Both the position numbers and the translations under genes were made by a program. A stretch of DNA of 64,000 nt from Piscibacillus salipiscarius JCM 13188 (GTDB lineage: Bacteria > Bacillota > Bacilli > Bacillales > Alkalibacillaceae): NCBI RefSeq assembly GCF_001311865.1, contig NZ_BBCD01000003.1:124001-188000 (forward strand), in the 5' to 3' direction. Shown in pieces: positions 10,371-19,489 of this stretch. How positions within the stretch are numbered: position 1 is the first letter of the stretch; each line of letters begins with the position of its first letter. The notes beneath the pieces were generated by a model, which saw nothing but the letters and a program-made list of their open reading frames with translations, was not told where the DNA came from and ran no database searches.

Positions 10371-11006
10371 TTAAACGATGTCATTTTTTATCGCAAAAAT
10401 AGCCAATTGAGTCCGATCTCGAAGATACAATTTATCTAACAAAACACTTATATTATTTTTAACGGTCCCTACTGATAAAGCAAGTTCGTCAGCAATTTCT
10501 TTATTGTTTTTACCTTCACCAATACGTTTTAAAATATCTGTCTCTCTTGGTGTTAACTCGTGCTGTAATTTGGGTTTAGCTTCTTTGTGATCAAATAATC
10601 TAGGGACGACTTTAGCTGCTACTTCACCTTGTATTTGAAGTCCACCACTCAGACAACTTTTAATAGACCTTATCAATGATTCTGCATCTGCATCTTTTAA
10701 CATGTAGCCATGCGCACCAATTCTTAAAGCTTCTAAAGCATATTCATCATCATTAAATGTTGTAAGCATTAACACTTTCATGTCAGGCCATCGTTCACGA
10801 ATGATTTTTGCCGCTTCAAGCCCATCCATAACGGGCATTCTAATATCAAGTAGGGCCAAATCAAACCATTGTTTCTCACAAAGCTCTATAACCTCTTTTC
10901 CATTACGAGCTTCACCTGTGACTTGAAGGTTTCCGTCCGTTTCAATCATCATTTTTAATCCTTGAACGACAAGTGACTGATCCTCAGCAATGACTATTCG
11001 TGCCAT
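10371..11006 (-). CDS. lnrK: NarL/LuxR-family response regulator, LnrK-like
   Basis: Response regulator of 211 residues. The receiver domain has the acidic pair ED near residue 8, the phosphoacceptor Asp in LALLDIRMPVMDG, the Thr in LMLTTFND and the Lys in MLKDADAE. The C-terminal helix-turn-helix (LTPRETDILKRIGEGKNNKEIADELALSVGTVKNN) is NarL type. ATG at 11006 is chosen because GGGAG lies eight bases upstream; it starts two bases after the kinase stop. It is expected to be phosphorylated by the adjacent kinase and to switch on the ABC exporter genes. Confidence 0.88.
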   Translation of the reverse strand: MARIVIAEDQSLVVQGLKMMIETDGNLQVTGEARNGKEVIELCEKQWFDLALLDIRMPVMDGLEAAKIIRERWPDMKVLMLTTFNDDEYALEALRIGAHGYMLKDADAESLIRSIKSCLSGGLQIQGEVAAKVVPRLFDHKEAKPKLQHELTPRETDILKRIGEGKNNKEIADELALSVGTVKNNISVLLDKLYLRDRTQLAIFAIKNDIV

Positions 11007-11007
11007 T

Positions 11008-12112
11008 TCACTCACTCCCTTTTTCCTTCAATGGTATCGTACCACGTAATAGAAAACGATTTTGGTAGATTCGCACGTCTAACTCTCCACCTAAGCTTGA
11101 AAGTCGCTCACGCATCGACTTAAGTCCAAACCCTTCTTGAAAATCTTCGTGTTCTTTAACCGGGTTACTTACCTCAAATCTAAACACACTCTCACCTGGC
11201 GACTCGAATAGAATTGACACTTCCCTTTGTGCGCTATGTTTCATCACATTCGTTAATGCCTCCTGGATCGCACGGTAGACGACGACAGCTTGATCCACTG
11301 TTAAATCAGAGCTAAATGCTTTATGTTTTGCTGAAAAGTGAATTCGTATATAATTCTCAGCCTCTAGCTTTCTTATAAGCCTAACAATTGCCGTTAATCC
11401 ACCGACATCTTCATGATCCATCGCCTTTACAGCACTTCTCGTCTCTTCTAAGCTATCTTTTGCGAGCATTTTAAGTTCGTTAATTTTGTTTTGGTATCAC
11501 CGACTGACTCCATGCGCGTAACCTCTAATTGCATAAGTAAATTAGTTAACTTATGTCCAACTCGATCATGGATCTCACGGCCAATTTGCGTACGTTCTTC
11601 CTGTCTGGCTAATTTTTCATCTGTTGCTGACTTAAGTTTTATTTTTCGATATTCGTGCAAAAGCGCTTGGTACCTGGAGTCCGCATCATTCAATTGAGTA
11701 AGTTTTTGATAACTACTAAACGAAACAACCAGTGCAAAAACGGCATAAATGATCGAAAAAGTAACCGAAATTGGCGATAAAAGAATGATGTTAACCGCTA
11801 TTAAACTTCCAGCTATATAAACTGCCCATCCTTCCAAACGATAGACTGTCTCTCCTAATAGATATGTAAACGTTAAGATTTGTAGTGCACTCACCTCTTG
11901 CCAGAATACAAGTGTCGTAATGACTGAGGCTGTTACAATTCCCGTTATAGTTATATACTTATGATATTTTAGTGCAGGTAGTAAAAAATAACGGCAAAGA
12001 AACAAGCACTCCCAAAGTATTGGAAGGCTCTAATTTGAGATAAATCCCCTAAGCTGAAGCCCCAAACGACTAATAGAATTCCAATCCAAATCCATAATAA
12101 ATGTTTTTCCAT
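11008..12112 (-). CDS. lnrJ: HisKA_3-type sensor histidine kinase, LnrJ-like, two frameshifts
   Basis: Membrane-bound sensor kinase. The true start is ATG at 12112 (MEKHLLWIWIGILLVVWGF) after AAGGTGATC. Five or six membrane segments without a large outside domain precede the dimerisation helix with the phospho-His in EIHDRVGHKLTNLL, and the HATPase domain ends the protein. Frame breaks fall near 11980 (T6-type run) and near 11487 (A4 on the coding strand; an added A gives DTKNKINELKMLAKDS). The lack of an extracellular sensor is typical of kinases that detect membrane damage, as LnrJ does. About 368 residues. Confidence 0.85.
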
Positions 12113-12185
12113 CTGATCACCTTACCATTTAATACATCTATCATACCATTTTAATTTAAAAACCTATTAGATTTTTAAACTAAAA

Positions 12186-12210
12186 AACTACCCGAACAAG
12201 TCGGGTAGTT
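12186..12210 (-). terminator. Rho-independent terminator
   Basis: AACTACCCGA / TCGGGTAGTT around a 5-base loop, followed on the minus strand by TTTTTTA; it ends the transporter transcript. Confidence 0.85.
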
Positions 12211-12221
12211 AAGTTAAATAT

Positions 12222-13636
12222 CTACCAAATCCAAAGAGCTATTAGTGTCGAAACGATTAAGCCCAACATAACGGGAATAAAGTTTTTCCTAGCAAGTTCT
12301 AGTGCAGATACACCACAGAAGCCCGCGACAGCAACTAGTGATGACCAAGCAACAATCGTACCGCCACCTGTCCAGATGGATCCCATTTGACCAATTGCTG
12401 CTAAGGTGGATGGCTCGAGTCCGCCATTAGCCAGTGCACCAGATAAAGCGCCTGTTAATGGAAGTCCTGAGAACCCAGACCCATCAAGACCTGTGATGAT
12501 TCCTATGATGAGGATTCCAAACGCCGTTAAGAACGCACTTTCAGGAATGGCATTTTGCCCTGCTTGAACTAAATCAAACAAGAATGCTGGTGGATCAGCT
12601 TCTCCCATACTTAAAATACTTCCTGCAAAGTCACTACTTCCTAGAAAGAAGAAACCTGCAATCGGAATGACGGGCCCCATTGCTTTAAAAGCAAATACAA
12701 ATCCACTAACAATATGCTCGCTGACTCGGTCTAATGCTTTGACCTTACCATAAGCCATGGTTGCAAAAGCGAGTAAAATGACAGCAACTCCTCCAATTAA
12801 AGCTGCACCATCTCCACCTTCAAAGCCCCCAGATCTTCCTCCTTCAAACTTGGTGTATACCATAAAAATCATAACACCAAGCATAGCTAAAGGTACCAAC
12901 ACTGCGAAAAACTTTTGCCATTTTTCGCTTGTCGGCGCAACATCTGCTTCTTCTTGACCAGGTAAATTTTTTACATTTTCAAGATTTATTGGGTCGTTTG
13001 GTTTGCGTATTTGTTTTCGCATGGTCAGATAAACAAATGTAATGGCTACAATACCTGTTATAAGAGATAGAATTAATGCTTTATCAGCAACCACAGCTGT
13101 TTCAACTCCTGCAGCAGTAGCACTTAGCATTGGCGCGACTTGAATGACATAGTCAGAAGCTAGTGCCATTCCTTGCCCTGCAAGCGCCATGACCATGGCC
13201 GCTCCCATTATTGGCATTCCTACCCTTACAGCTGCAGGAATCAGTAAAGCTCCAATTAACGGAACTGCAGGTGTTGGCCAGAAAACAATGAAATAACAAA
13301 CGTGCTACCTACTAACACCAAGAAAGCAACGTGTCCATTTGTCATAATTCGCTGAACCGGCGCAATCATTTGTTGATCGGCTCCAAGATCCTTTAAAGAA
13401 TGTAATAACGCAACCATAAATGTAATGATTAAGAAGATACTGAAAAGCTCTTTTGCAGCCGTTAAGTTCGCATTAAAGACAGCGGTAAATCCCGTCACTA
13501 AGCTACCTTTATAAACCCAAGCGACGAGAAATGTTCCAAGAAGCGTCGGGAGCACAACGCCTTTCCTGAACACCATTGTCAAGATGACGACTAATGTAAC
13601 GAACGCATATAACCAATGCGCTAAAGTTAGTTCCAT
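12222..13636 (-). CDS. Polytopic ion-transporter-like membrane protein, one frameshift
   Basis: About 470 residues with roughly eleven to twelve membrane segments, arranged as in citrate/gluconate or Na+/H+-type secondary transporters of the ion transporter superfamily. MELTLAHWLYAF starts at 13636 after GGGGGACATCAAT. One added T in the run near 13285 joins VISLF to FWPTPAVPLIGALLIPAAVR. Two conserved glycine/proline-rich hairpin-like stretches are seen (FWPTPAVPLIGALL; GLDGSGFSGLPLTGALSGAL). The substrate cannot be told. It stands alone between the lnr-like operon and the FMN reductase gene. Confidence 0.65.
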
Positions 13637-13726
13637 ATTGATGTCCCCCTTTTGGAGCATCATATGTACAAATGCCTATATTGGTGCGAGTACATAATAG
13701 GGAGGTGCCTAGCAAAATTCCTAATT

Positions 13727-13841
13727 TATCTACCCCATTTCGTGAATTATCCACCCCACTTTGATATATATCTACCCCGAAATTTGTCGACGGAGTACAA
13801 ATCGCCCTTTTATCAACCCCAAAATTTAGTTTATCTACCAT
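13727..13841. repeat. Degenerate 21-bp-period array, core TATCTACCCC
   Basis: Cores TATCTACCCC (13727), TATCCACCCC (13748), TATCTACCCC (13769), TATCAACCCC (13811) and TATCTACCAT (13832) lie exactly on a 21-bp grid, with a degenerated unit at 13790. Spacers differ. On the minus strand the array begins nine bases after the FMN reductase terminator and precedes the transporter gene. One minus frame reads as Gly-Val-Asp heptads but has no start or ribosome site that I trust. Confidence 0.75.
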
Positions 13842-13849
13842 TGAATAAA

Positions 13850-13882
13850 AAAATCCAACCGCCACTCGTGCGGTTGGATTTT
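13850..13882. terminator. Bidirectional terminator of the FMN reductase gene
   Basis: AAAATCCAACCGC / GCGGTTGGATTTT around a 7-base loop; it overlaps no coding sequence and lies directly after the reductase stop on the minus strand. Confidence 0.85.
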
Positions 13883-13887
13883 CAAAT

Positions 13888-14454
13888 TTAAACAGATACG
13901 GTTTCTTTTTTATAAGCTTCTGCCATTTCAATCAAACGTTTGATTAAATTTTGCGTTGTTTCTAAATCTTTACCTTCAAGGTTAAAACGACCATCTTTCA
14001 TTTTGTCACCAGCAAAACTACACATTAAGCGCGGTTGTCCTGGTACATCGACATCCATGTGGCTTAATACCTCTCGTAAATGCAGCTGAGCTTTTAACGT
14101 ACCACCTTGTCCAGGTGCGGCTCCCATTACTCCTGCTACTTTACCTTTAATAGAACTTTGCCCTGCTGGTCGTGACAGCCAGTCAATCCCATTTTTTAAC
14201 ACCCCTGGAATCGAACCATTATATTCAGGTGTTGAGAATAATAGAATATCAGCTGACTCTACTTTTTCCTTAAATGCTTTTACACTCTCCGGCACAGGCT
14301 TTTCCTGATCCTGGTTAAATAAAGGAACATCTGAGTAGTCCACATATTCATACTCAACATGACTTGGCACCTGTTCTGATACAAAATCTAGCAACTTTTT
14401 ATTAATGGATTCGTGTCTATGACTACCACTAATACCTACAATCTTTAAACTCAT
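13888..14454 (-). CDS. NADPH-dependent FMN reductase
   Basis: Flavodoxin-like FMN reductase of 188 residues. The FMN phosphate loop is GISGSHRHESIN at residues 7-18, and the isoalloxazine-binding motif is TPEYNGSIPGVLKNGIDWLSR near 80-100, both hallmarks of the NADPH:FMN/azo/chromate reductase family. The gene is intact and monocistronic. Natural acceptor (quinone, azo dye, chromate) is not given by the sequence. Confidence 0.9.
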   Translation of the reverse strand: MSLKIVGISGSHRHESINKKLLDFVSEQVPSHVEYEYVDYSDVPLFNQDQEKPVPESVKAFKEKVESADILLFSTPEYNGSIPGVLKNGIDWLSRPAGQSSIKGKVAGVMGAAPGQGGTLKAQLHLREVLSHMDVDVPGQPRLMCSFAGDKMKDGRFNLEGKDLETTQNLIKRLIEMAEAYKKETVSV

Positions 14455-14735
14455 TTAATTCACTCCTGCCTACAAAATACTAGATTCAATCGTAATCAAT
14501 TGACCTCATGAAAAGCAAGTTTTTTTGCTTCCGCCCTATTTAATTTTGCATGCGATTATATGTTTGAAAACTAGTTTTCGAATTTTAACTTTTCGTTATG
14601 TTTTTTAGCTTTTTTGCTTAAATTGCCGAGAAAATTGAATTTTCTAATGAGGTTAATAAAATTTTTCTCTCTAAAAGTAAGATGACAAGTAGTCGATTTC
14701 ACTCTATCTTAAGTTTTATGAAGAGGGGGATAGAT

Positions 14736-15245
14736 ATGGAAGGTTTGTTACAAAAGCAGACAAAAGACTTTAGTGAGATCTTAGCTGAATATGAAAGTAT
14801 GATTTACCATTTAATTCATAAATTGAACATCCAAGACAGAGACGGTGAGTTTTATCAACAAGGACTTATTGCTTTATGGGAATCTTATCAAAAGTTTTAT
14901 GGCCGCGACTCATTCCCAAAAATTACATACATCACGATCCGAAGCAGACTCATTGACTTAATACGTAAAAAAAGCCGCTTAATTGAACATGAAACGATCA
15001 GTGAATTCTTCCAAGAAGAAGCTGTAAATGATTCCAACATTGAAAACTTCGATCCATTATTTTGGGATATGGTAAAAAACGCATTAACAGAAAAGCAATG
15101 GGTTTATGTGCAAAAGCGTATTATTCAAGGAAGAGGCATTAAGGAAATCGCATACGAAGAAGGCACGACAACAGATGCGGTTAAAGGCTGGGGAAAAGAA
15201 GTGAAACGTAAACTCAAACCAGTTCTAAAGCCGTATTTAATATAA
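14736..15245 (+). CDS. Sigma-70 family RNA polymerase sigma factor
   Basis: A 169-residue sigma factor. Region 2 covers MIYHLIHKLNIQDRDGEFYQ to SRLIDLIRKKSR, and region 4 is the helix-turn-helix ALTEKQWVYVQKRIIQGRGIK followed by EIAYEEGTTTDAVKGWGKEVK. Start ATG 14736 follows GAGGGGGATAGAT; a longer form from 14682 lacks a site. Length and composition resemble the small SigH/ComX-type factors of Firmicutes rather than typical ECF factors, but this is inference. There is no anti-sigma gene beside it. Confidence 0.8.
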   Translation: MEGLLQKQTKDFSEILAEYESMIYHLIHKLNIQDRDGEFYQQGLIALWESYQKFYGRDSFPKITYITIRSRLIDLIRKKSRLIEHETISEFFQEEAVNDSNIENFDPLFWDMVKNALTEKQWVYVQKRIIQGRGIKEIAYEEGTTTDAVKGWGKEVKRKLKPVLKPYLI

Positions 15246-15248
15246 ATG

Positions 15249-15277
15249 ACGACCGATGTCAGATCGGTCGTTTTTTT
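15249..15277 (+). terminator. Rho-independent terminator of the sigma factor gene
   Basis: GACGACCGAT / ATCGGTCGT stem followed by seven T residues, beginning three bases after the stop codon. Confidence 0.9.
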
Positions 15278-15332
15278 ATTGGTCTGAAGTCAAAATCCGA
15301 CTTGAGGTGGATGCGAATTCAACCTTAAATAC

Positions 15333-15359
15333 GTTTTGCCAAGGCCTAGACCCGGGTAA
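15333..15359 (+). promoter_or_regulatory. Candidate sigma-B-type promoter
   Basis: GTTTTG, 15 bases, then GGGTAA matches the general-stress sigma-B pattern (GTTTAA, 12-15 bases, GGGTAT) with few differences, 37 bases before the small ORF at 15397. Confidence 0.45.
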
Positions 15360-15396
15360 ACTATAAGTGAACAAAGAAAAAAGGAGGCCAAAGATT

Positions 15397-15501
15397 ATGT
15401 ATTTATTTGACACGCAGTTACACAGCGTCATGTACAAAGAGCGTTATCGACGATATGAAAAGCAACAAGAGCAAGCTCGTAAAGCTAAACACCGACGTTA
15501 A
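15397..15501 (+). CDS. 34-residue basic small protein
   Basis: A tiny ORF with the ideal ribosome site AAGGAGG eight bases before its ATG. The product starts MYLFDTQLHSVMYKERY and ends in a helix of Arg/Lys/Gln (RRYEKQQEQARKAKHRR). No family is recognised. It resembles in size, charge and Gln/Lys-rich tail the two small ORFs at 19239 and 19562. The upstream sigma-B-like promoter and following terminator make it a self-contained gene. Confidence 0.6.
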   Translation: MYLFDTQLHSVMYKERYRRYEKQQEQARKAKHRR

Positions 15502-15567
15502 CCCCCATTATTTTCTTAAAGAGAGGAGTTAAGATGTGATTTCTATTGTCGATAGCATAACGTGAAA

Positions 15568-15607
15568 GTCCCTTCAACCACTAATTAGAGTTGAAGGGAC
15601 TTTTTTT
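15568..15607. terminator. Bidirectional terminator
   Basis: GTCCCTTCAA / TTGAAGGGAC stem with T7 on the plus strand and an A-run on the other side; it ends both the small ORF and the convergent reductase operon. Confidence 0.85.
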
Positions 15608-16466
15608 AAGTGTGCATGTTTTCAAAGTACCTCAGAATGGCAGAGTGATCTTCTTGACCATAGCCTTCATTTGATAAAGTCCTAAGTGCGTCCTGCATCA
15701 ATTGACTTAATGGTAATGAAACACCTAATTCTTCTGCCGTTTCCATCACATTGTTTAGATCTTTTAAGTGTAAATCAATTTTAAACCCTGGCTTAAAGTC
15801 ACGCTCAATCATCATCGGACCTTTAGCATCCAACACGGTGCTACCAGCAAGTCCACCGCGAATCGCCTGATGAATCAGCTCTAAATCAACTCCCATGTTT
15901 TTCGCTAACACAAATGCCTCTGACACAGCCGAAATATTTAATGCCACGATAATCTGATTAGCTAACTTCGCTGAATTCCCTGCTCCAACATCTCCAACGC
16001 GAACGACTGACCCTGCCATAGATTCTAAAATGGGTTTACATTTCTCGAACGTTTCTTCATTACCTCCAACCATAACTGACACTGTACCTTCGATGGCTTT
16101 AGGTTCTCCACCACTAACTGGAGCATCTAAGAAGCCAACCCCTCGCTCTTTTAGAACCTCCGCTATCTCTTGACTTGCTATTGGGGCAATAGAACTCATA
16201 TCAATGACAGTCGCCCCTTGCTTAAGTTTATCTTTAATCTCATCAATGACCGCTTTTACTTCTGGTGAATTAGGCACCATCGTAATAACTACATCTGAAG
16301 TTGACGCCAATTCTTTATATGTATTTAATACCGTTGCACCAGCTTGTTTCAGCTCCTGATTCGTTTCGTTTTTAGAACTTGAAACAACAATGTCATAGCC
16401 AGTTTTAATCAAGTTCTTACACATAGGTTTCCCCATTATTCCTAGACCAATAAAACCGATTTTCAT
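15606..16466 (-). CDS. Beta-hydroxyacid dehydrogenase (tartronate-semialdehyde reductase type)
   Basis: NAD(P)-dependent reductase of the 3-hydroxyisobutyrate/2-hydroxy-3-oxopropionate family, 286 residues from MKIGFIGLGIMGKPMCKN at 16466 (GGGAGA upstream). The dinucleotide loop GLGIMG, the substrate motif FLDAPVSGGEPKAIEGTVSVMVGG and the catalytic lysine region GAGNSAKLANQIIVALN are all present. It follows the YciI gene by 13 bases and belongs to the CBS-YciI-reductase operon. Glyoxylate/tartronate semialdehyde use is plausible but not proven. Confidence 0.88.
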   Translation of the reverse strand: MKIGFIGLGIMGKPMCKNLIKTGYDIVVSSSKNETNQELKQAGATVLNTYKELASTSDVVITMVPNSPEVKAVIDEIKDKLKQGATVIDMSSIAPIASQEIAEVLKERGVGFLDAPVSGGEPKAIEGTVSVMVGGNEETFEKCKPILESMAGSVVRVGDVGAGNSAKLANQIIVALNISAVSEAFVLAKNMGVDLELIHQAIRGGLAGSTVLDAKGPMMIERDFKPGFKIDLHLKDLNNVMETAEELGVSLPLSQLMQDALRTLSNEGYGQEDHSAILRYFENMHT

Positions 16467-16479
16467 GACGATCTCTCCC

Positions 16480-16755
16480 TTAATCAAAGTTGTATTCTGA
16501 CACTAAGTCCCATTCGTGTATCTCGTACTCACGTGCACCTACATGAATATATGGGTCCTGCTCAGCCATGTCTATTGCTTCATCTAAACTATTAGCTCTA
16601 TAGATGATTAATCCTCCTGCTCCATCTGTAAACCTGCCATTCATTAAGACCTTCTTCTCTTGCCTCATGGTTTCAAGAAAATCTAAGTGTTGCGGGCGAT
16701 ATTTCCGGCTCTTCTCCTCATCCTTCATAGTTAAAAAACAAGCAAAATATTTCAT
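16480..16755 (-). CDS. YciI family protein
   Basis: A 91-residue YciI-like ferredoxin-fold protein. MKYFACFLTMKDEEKS opens the fold, RPQHLDFLETM carries the conserved His, GRFTDGAGGLIIYRANSLDEA and the DPYIHVGAREYEIHEWDL end are typical. Function is unknown in most members; some bind small metabolites or catalyse dechlorination. The gene lies 17 bases after the CBS protein and 13 before the reductase. Confidence 0.88.
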   Translation of the reverse strand: MKYFACFLTMKDEEKSRKYRPQHLDFLETMRQEKKVLMNGRFTDGAGGLIIYRANSLDEAIDMAEQDPYIHVGAREYEIHEWDLVSEYNFD

Positions 16756-16772
16756 ATAAAATCCCCCTTCCT

Positions 16773-17472
16773 TTAAGGTATATCAATTATATCCCATGCC
16801 GAAATGATACCCAATAATGACTCGTCGGGTTTTCCGTGGTGGGTTATTAATACGGCATCAATCCGATCCTCTTTATTTACTTGGTCCTTAAAAATATCTT
16901 CTGCTTCATAAATGGATAAATCTCTAGAAACAAACTTATAATTTTCTGTTCCTTCTTCATAGTTCAAAATATCTTCTAGTGTTGTCTCATTACGCGACAA
17001 GAGATCCTCATCCACCGTCTCTGCTAACCAGTTTGTAATGCCATTGGCAGTCAGTAGTCCTTTAAATTCTTTCCCATCATAAACTGGAAACTGAGAATAT
17101 GAGTATCTTTAATTATATTCAGGACATCGGCAAGCGAGTCTGTGACAATAAAAGATTTAACTTCTTGGGAAAAGGTCGGTATAACTTTTTTGGTTCAGTT
17201 AGCTCGTTTAAGATCTTTTCGATTTTTTCTACAGTCGAATCGTGAGGCTCCGCGATGACATATTCAGGGTCTGTTCGTTCGTGAACAATCGCATTTCGCA
17301 ATACCGCAAATTCCAATAAATCTTCCTTGAAACGATTCACAATACGATTGTTTTTACCTACTTGATGAACCGCTTTAGAAAAACCAACATGCTGACCATT
17401 CTGATTCATTTCATTACTTAAAAACTTCTCAATCTGATTAAACGCAATGAGATAACGTTCAGAGTTCTTCAT
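16773..17472 (-). CDS. CBS-pair protein with N-terminal helical domain, two frameshifts
   Basis: About 234 residues. Residues 1-95 (MKNSERYLIAFNQIEKFL; FAVLRNAIVHERTDPEYVIA) form an all-helical domain like the RNA/nucleic acid-associated DUF4145/HEPN-type folds, and the rest is a pair of CBS modules (FPVYDGKEFKGLLTANGITNWL; LLGIISAWDIIDIP) that usually sense adenine nucleotides. Frame breaks are near 17187 (A6 on the coding strand should be A7, giving EPKKVIPTF) and near 17093. It heads the operon with YciI and the reductase. Confidence 0.75.
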
Positions 17473-17697
17473 AATGTCTCTCCAATCTAAACCATACTCT
17501 TTCTATTTTTCTCTATTTTACTAAATTCATTAAAAAGCGCTAAAATCCTTTCTAAAGTTAGAAGGAAAAAAGACACACTATATGGAAATAAGTGTTAACA
17601 CAGTTAAGAGACGTTAGTATAAATGCACTACTTGTCAAAGACGTTAAAAGGCATTTTAAAGAATATAAAATGAACAAAGAAAGAAGGCGTCAAGCTA

Positions 17698-18785
17698 ATG
17701 GCAAATTACTTCTTTACAGGCTTTCCAGGTTTTATCGCAAACAACCTTATTAGACAGCTTATTGAAGATCAACAACCTGAGTCAATTTTGTTTTAGTATT
17801 ACCTGAAATGATGGATCGAGCTGAAGAAGAAATTAACAACATAATTGATGAAAAGCAGATTAGTCCTAATTTAATTCATGTGGTACCTGGTGATATTACC
17901 AAACCTAATTTGGATATGGATATTACTTATCAAGAGCTTTTCATCAACAACATTCATTATGTATTTCATCTTGCTGCCATTTACGCTTTAGCTGTTCCAA
18001 AGTCAATTGCTTTTAACGTAAACGTAAGAGGAACTCAACAGGTAAACGAGTGGGTCAAAACACTTAACCATCTTAAGCGTTACGTCTATTTCAGCACGGC
18101 TTATGTCTCTGGAAAACGTACTGGAAAAATACTTGAAACTGAACTCGACTGCAGACAAGAATTTAAAAACCATTATGAGCAAACAAAATTTGAAGCTGAA
18201 GTTTTGGTTGATCAATTAAAAGTTAATATACCAACGACGATTATTAGACCCGGAGTTGTCTGCGGGCATTCTAAAACTGGAGAAACCATTAAATTTGACG
18301 GTCCTTACTTTATGCTTAATTTAATGGATGCTCTTAAAACATTCCCCATACCTTATATCGGTAAAAGTGATGCTTATGGTAATTTTGTCCCAGTTGACTA
18401 TATTTTTGAATCCACTATCTATTTAGCTCACGCAACCAAAGGTGAAGGGAAAACCTATCACCTCGCAGACCCGAACCCATACCGCATGAGAGAGGTTTAC
18501 TCAATGTTAATGCAGGAATTCCTCGGGAAAATGCCTAAGTGGACAACACCTTTAACTTTAGCAAGATTAAGTTTATCTTTAAGCGTTACAAGAAAATGGT
18601 TACGAGTTGAAAAAGAATCTCTTGATTACTCTCGCTTATTAGCTGAGCATGATTGTTCTCAGGCCGTTCAAGATTTAAAGGGGTCTGGTATTAGTTGTCC
18701 AGATTTTAAAGAAGTCGTCCCTGCAATCGTTCAATTTTATCGCGAACACAAAAACCATCCACAATATCAGATCAAGATAGATTAA
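17698..18785 (+). CDS. NAD-dependent epimerase / acyl-reductase-like SDR, one frameshift
   Basis: Extended SDR of about 362 residues, starting MANYFFTGFPGFIANNLIR at 17698 with the TGFPGFIA nucleotide loop of the male-sterility/NAD_binding_4 group that includes fatty acyl-CoA reductases and carboxylic acid reductase domains. The break is in TTTT near 17787; one added T gives SIFVLVLPEMMDRAEEE. Catalytic residues appear as STAYVSGKRTG and the HYEQTKFEAE YxxxK. The gene is monocistronic and precedes the DnaA-box cluster. Substrate unknown. Confidence 0.8.
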
Positions 18786-19238
18786 TTCTAATGTCGAATG
18801 ATGCACTTATACACAGAGAAAGAAAGACTTTTTTTGCATTTTTATGACAAAATCAACAAACATACACACAAATTGTTAATAAACCTGTGTATAGATGGGG
18901 ACAAATCCACATAATCTGGGGATAGTTTTAATAAACTTGAGGATAAAACTATTTTTCACAAACAATTGTTCTTAGCTTCTGTGGATAATTAAGGTTTAGT
19001 TTTAATTTTATTGTGGAAGATGTGAATAATCTGTTTATAACTTAACAAAGAAATTTATTTAGTTATGTGCACTTGGATGACAATCCAGGTGTCTTTTTAT
19101 GTCAAAATAACTTACTAAACATTAGTCTGAGTTCAAAATCAGCCTCCAGCAGGAGCTAATTTCAATCTTGATACTGTTAAGAAAAATTCGAATACACCGT
19201 ACACTAATATTAAGAATTAAGTACTGGAGGAAAACGAT
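18786..19238. other. Intergenic region with a cluster of DnaA-box-like sequences
   Basis: No gene is visible. The stretch holds TTATACACA (18807), TGTGTATAG (18886), ATCCACA (18905), TGGGGATAG (18917), TGAGGATAA (18938), a perfect TGTGGATAA (18980), TGTGGAAGA (19012), TGTGAATAA (19021) and TGTTTATAA (19032). Most point the same way. DnaA-box clusters outside oriC are known in B. subtilis and tune initiation or gene expression. There is no dnaA or dnaN nearby, so this is not oriC. Confidence 0.65.
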
Positions 19239-19391
19239 ATGAACGATCTTTACAATGCTTATAAATATAGAGTTATAGAAATAAGAGATGAATGTATTGA
19301 ACAGCAGAAGCATTATAGACCTATTAAAAAACAAAGGCAACAAAATACCCGCAGCAATTGGTTCAAAAAACGCCTAAGAAAATTAGCATAA
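19239..19391 (+). CDS. 50-residue basic small protein
   Basis: Small ORF with GGAGG eight bases before its ATG. The product begins MNDLYNAYKYRVIEIRDECI and is rich in Gln, Arg and Lys, ending NWFKKRLRKLA. The stretch EIRDECIEQQKHYR resembles LRDQYIREQKYN of the next small ORF, suggesting a paralogous pair. No known family is recognised. A hairpin at 19395 follows directly. Confidence 0.6.
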   Translation: MNDLYNAYKYRVIEIRDECIEQQKHYRPIKKQRQQNTRSNWFKKRLRKLA

Positions 19392-19394
19392 ACG

Positions 19395-19424
19395 AAAGAG
19401 TATTGGCCTCCCCCGATACTCTTT
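19395..19424 (+). terminator. Hairpin after the 50-residue ORF
   Basis: AAAGAGTAT / ATACTCTTT stem with 12-base loop; the T-tract is weak, so terminator strength is uncertain. Confidence 0.5.
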
Positions 19425-19489
19425 CTGAACAAATTGTGAACAAAAGCGGTTACATTTATAAAATCAGACTTAAGGCTGAGACTAATTAG

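Noticed and set aside
13509..13931. 140-residue minus-strand frame covering the 21-bp array
   Set aside because: It runs through the FMN reductase terminator and the start of the transporter gene, has no ribosome site and mirrors only the repeat.
18786..19238. Chromosomal origin oriC
   Set aside because: DnaA boxes are clustered, but neither dnaA, dnaN nor other origin genes are present; a regulatory DnaA-box cluster is the better reading.
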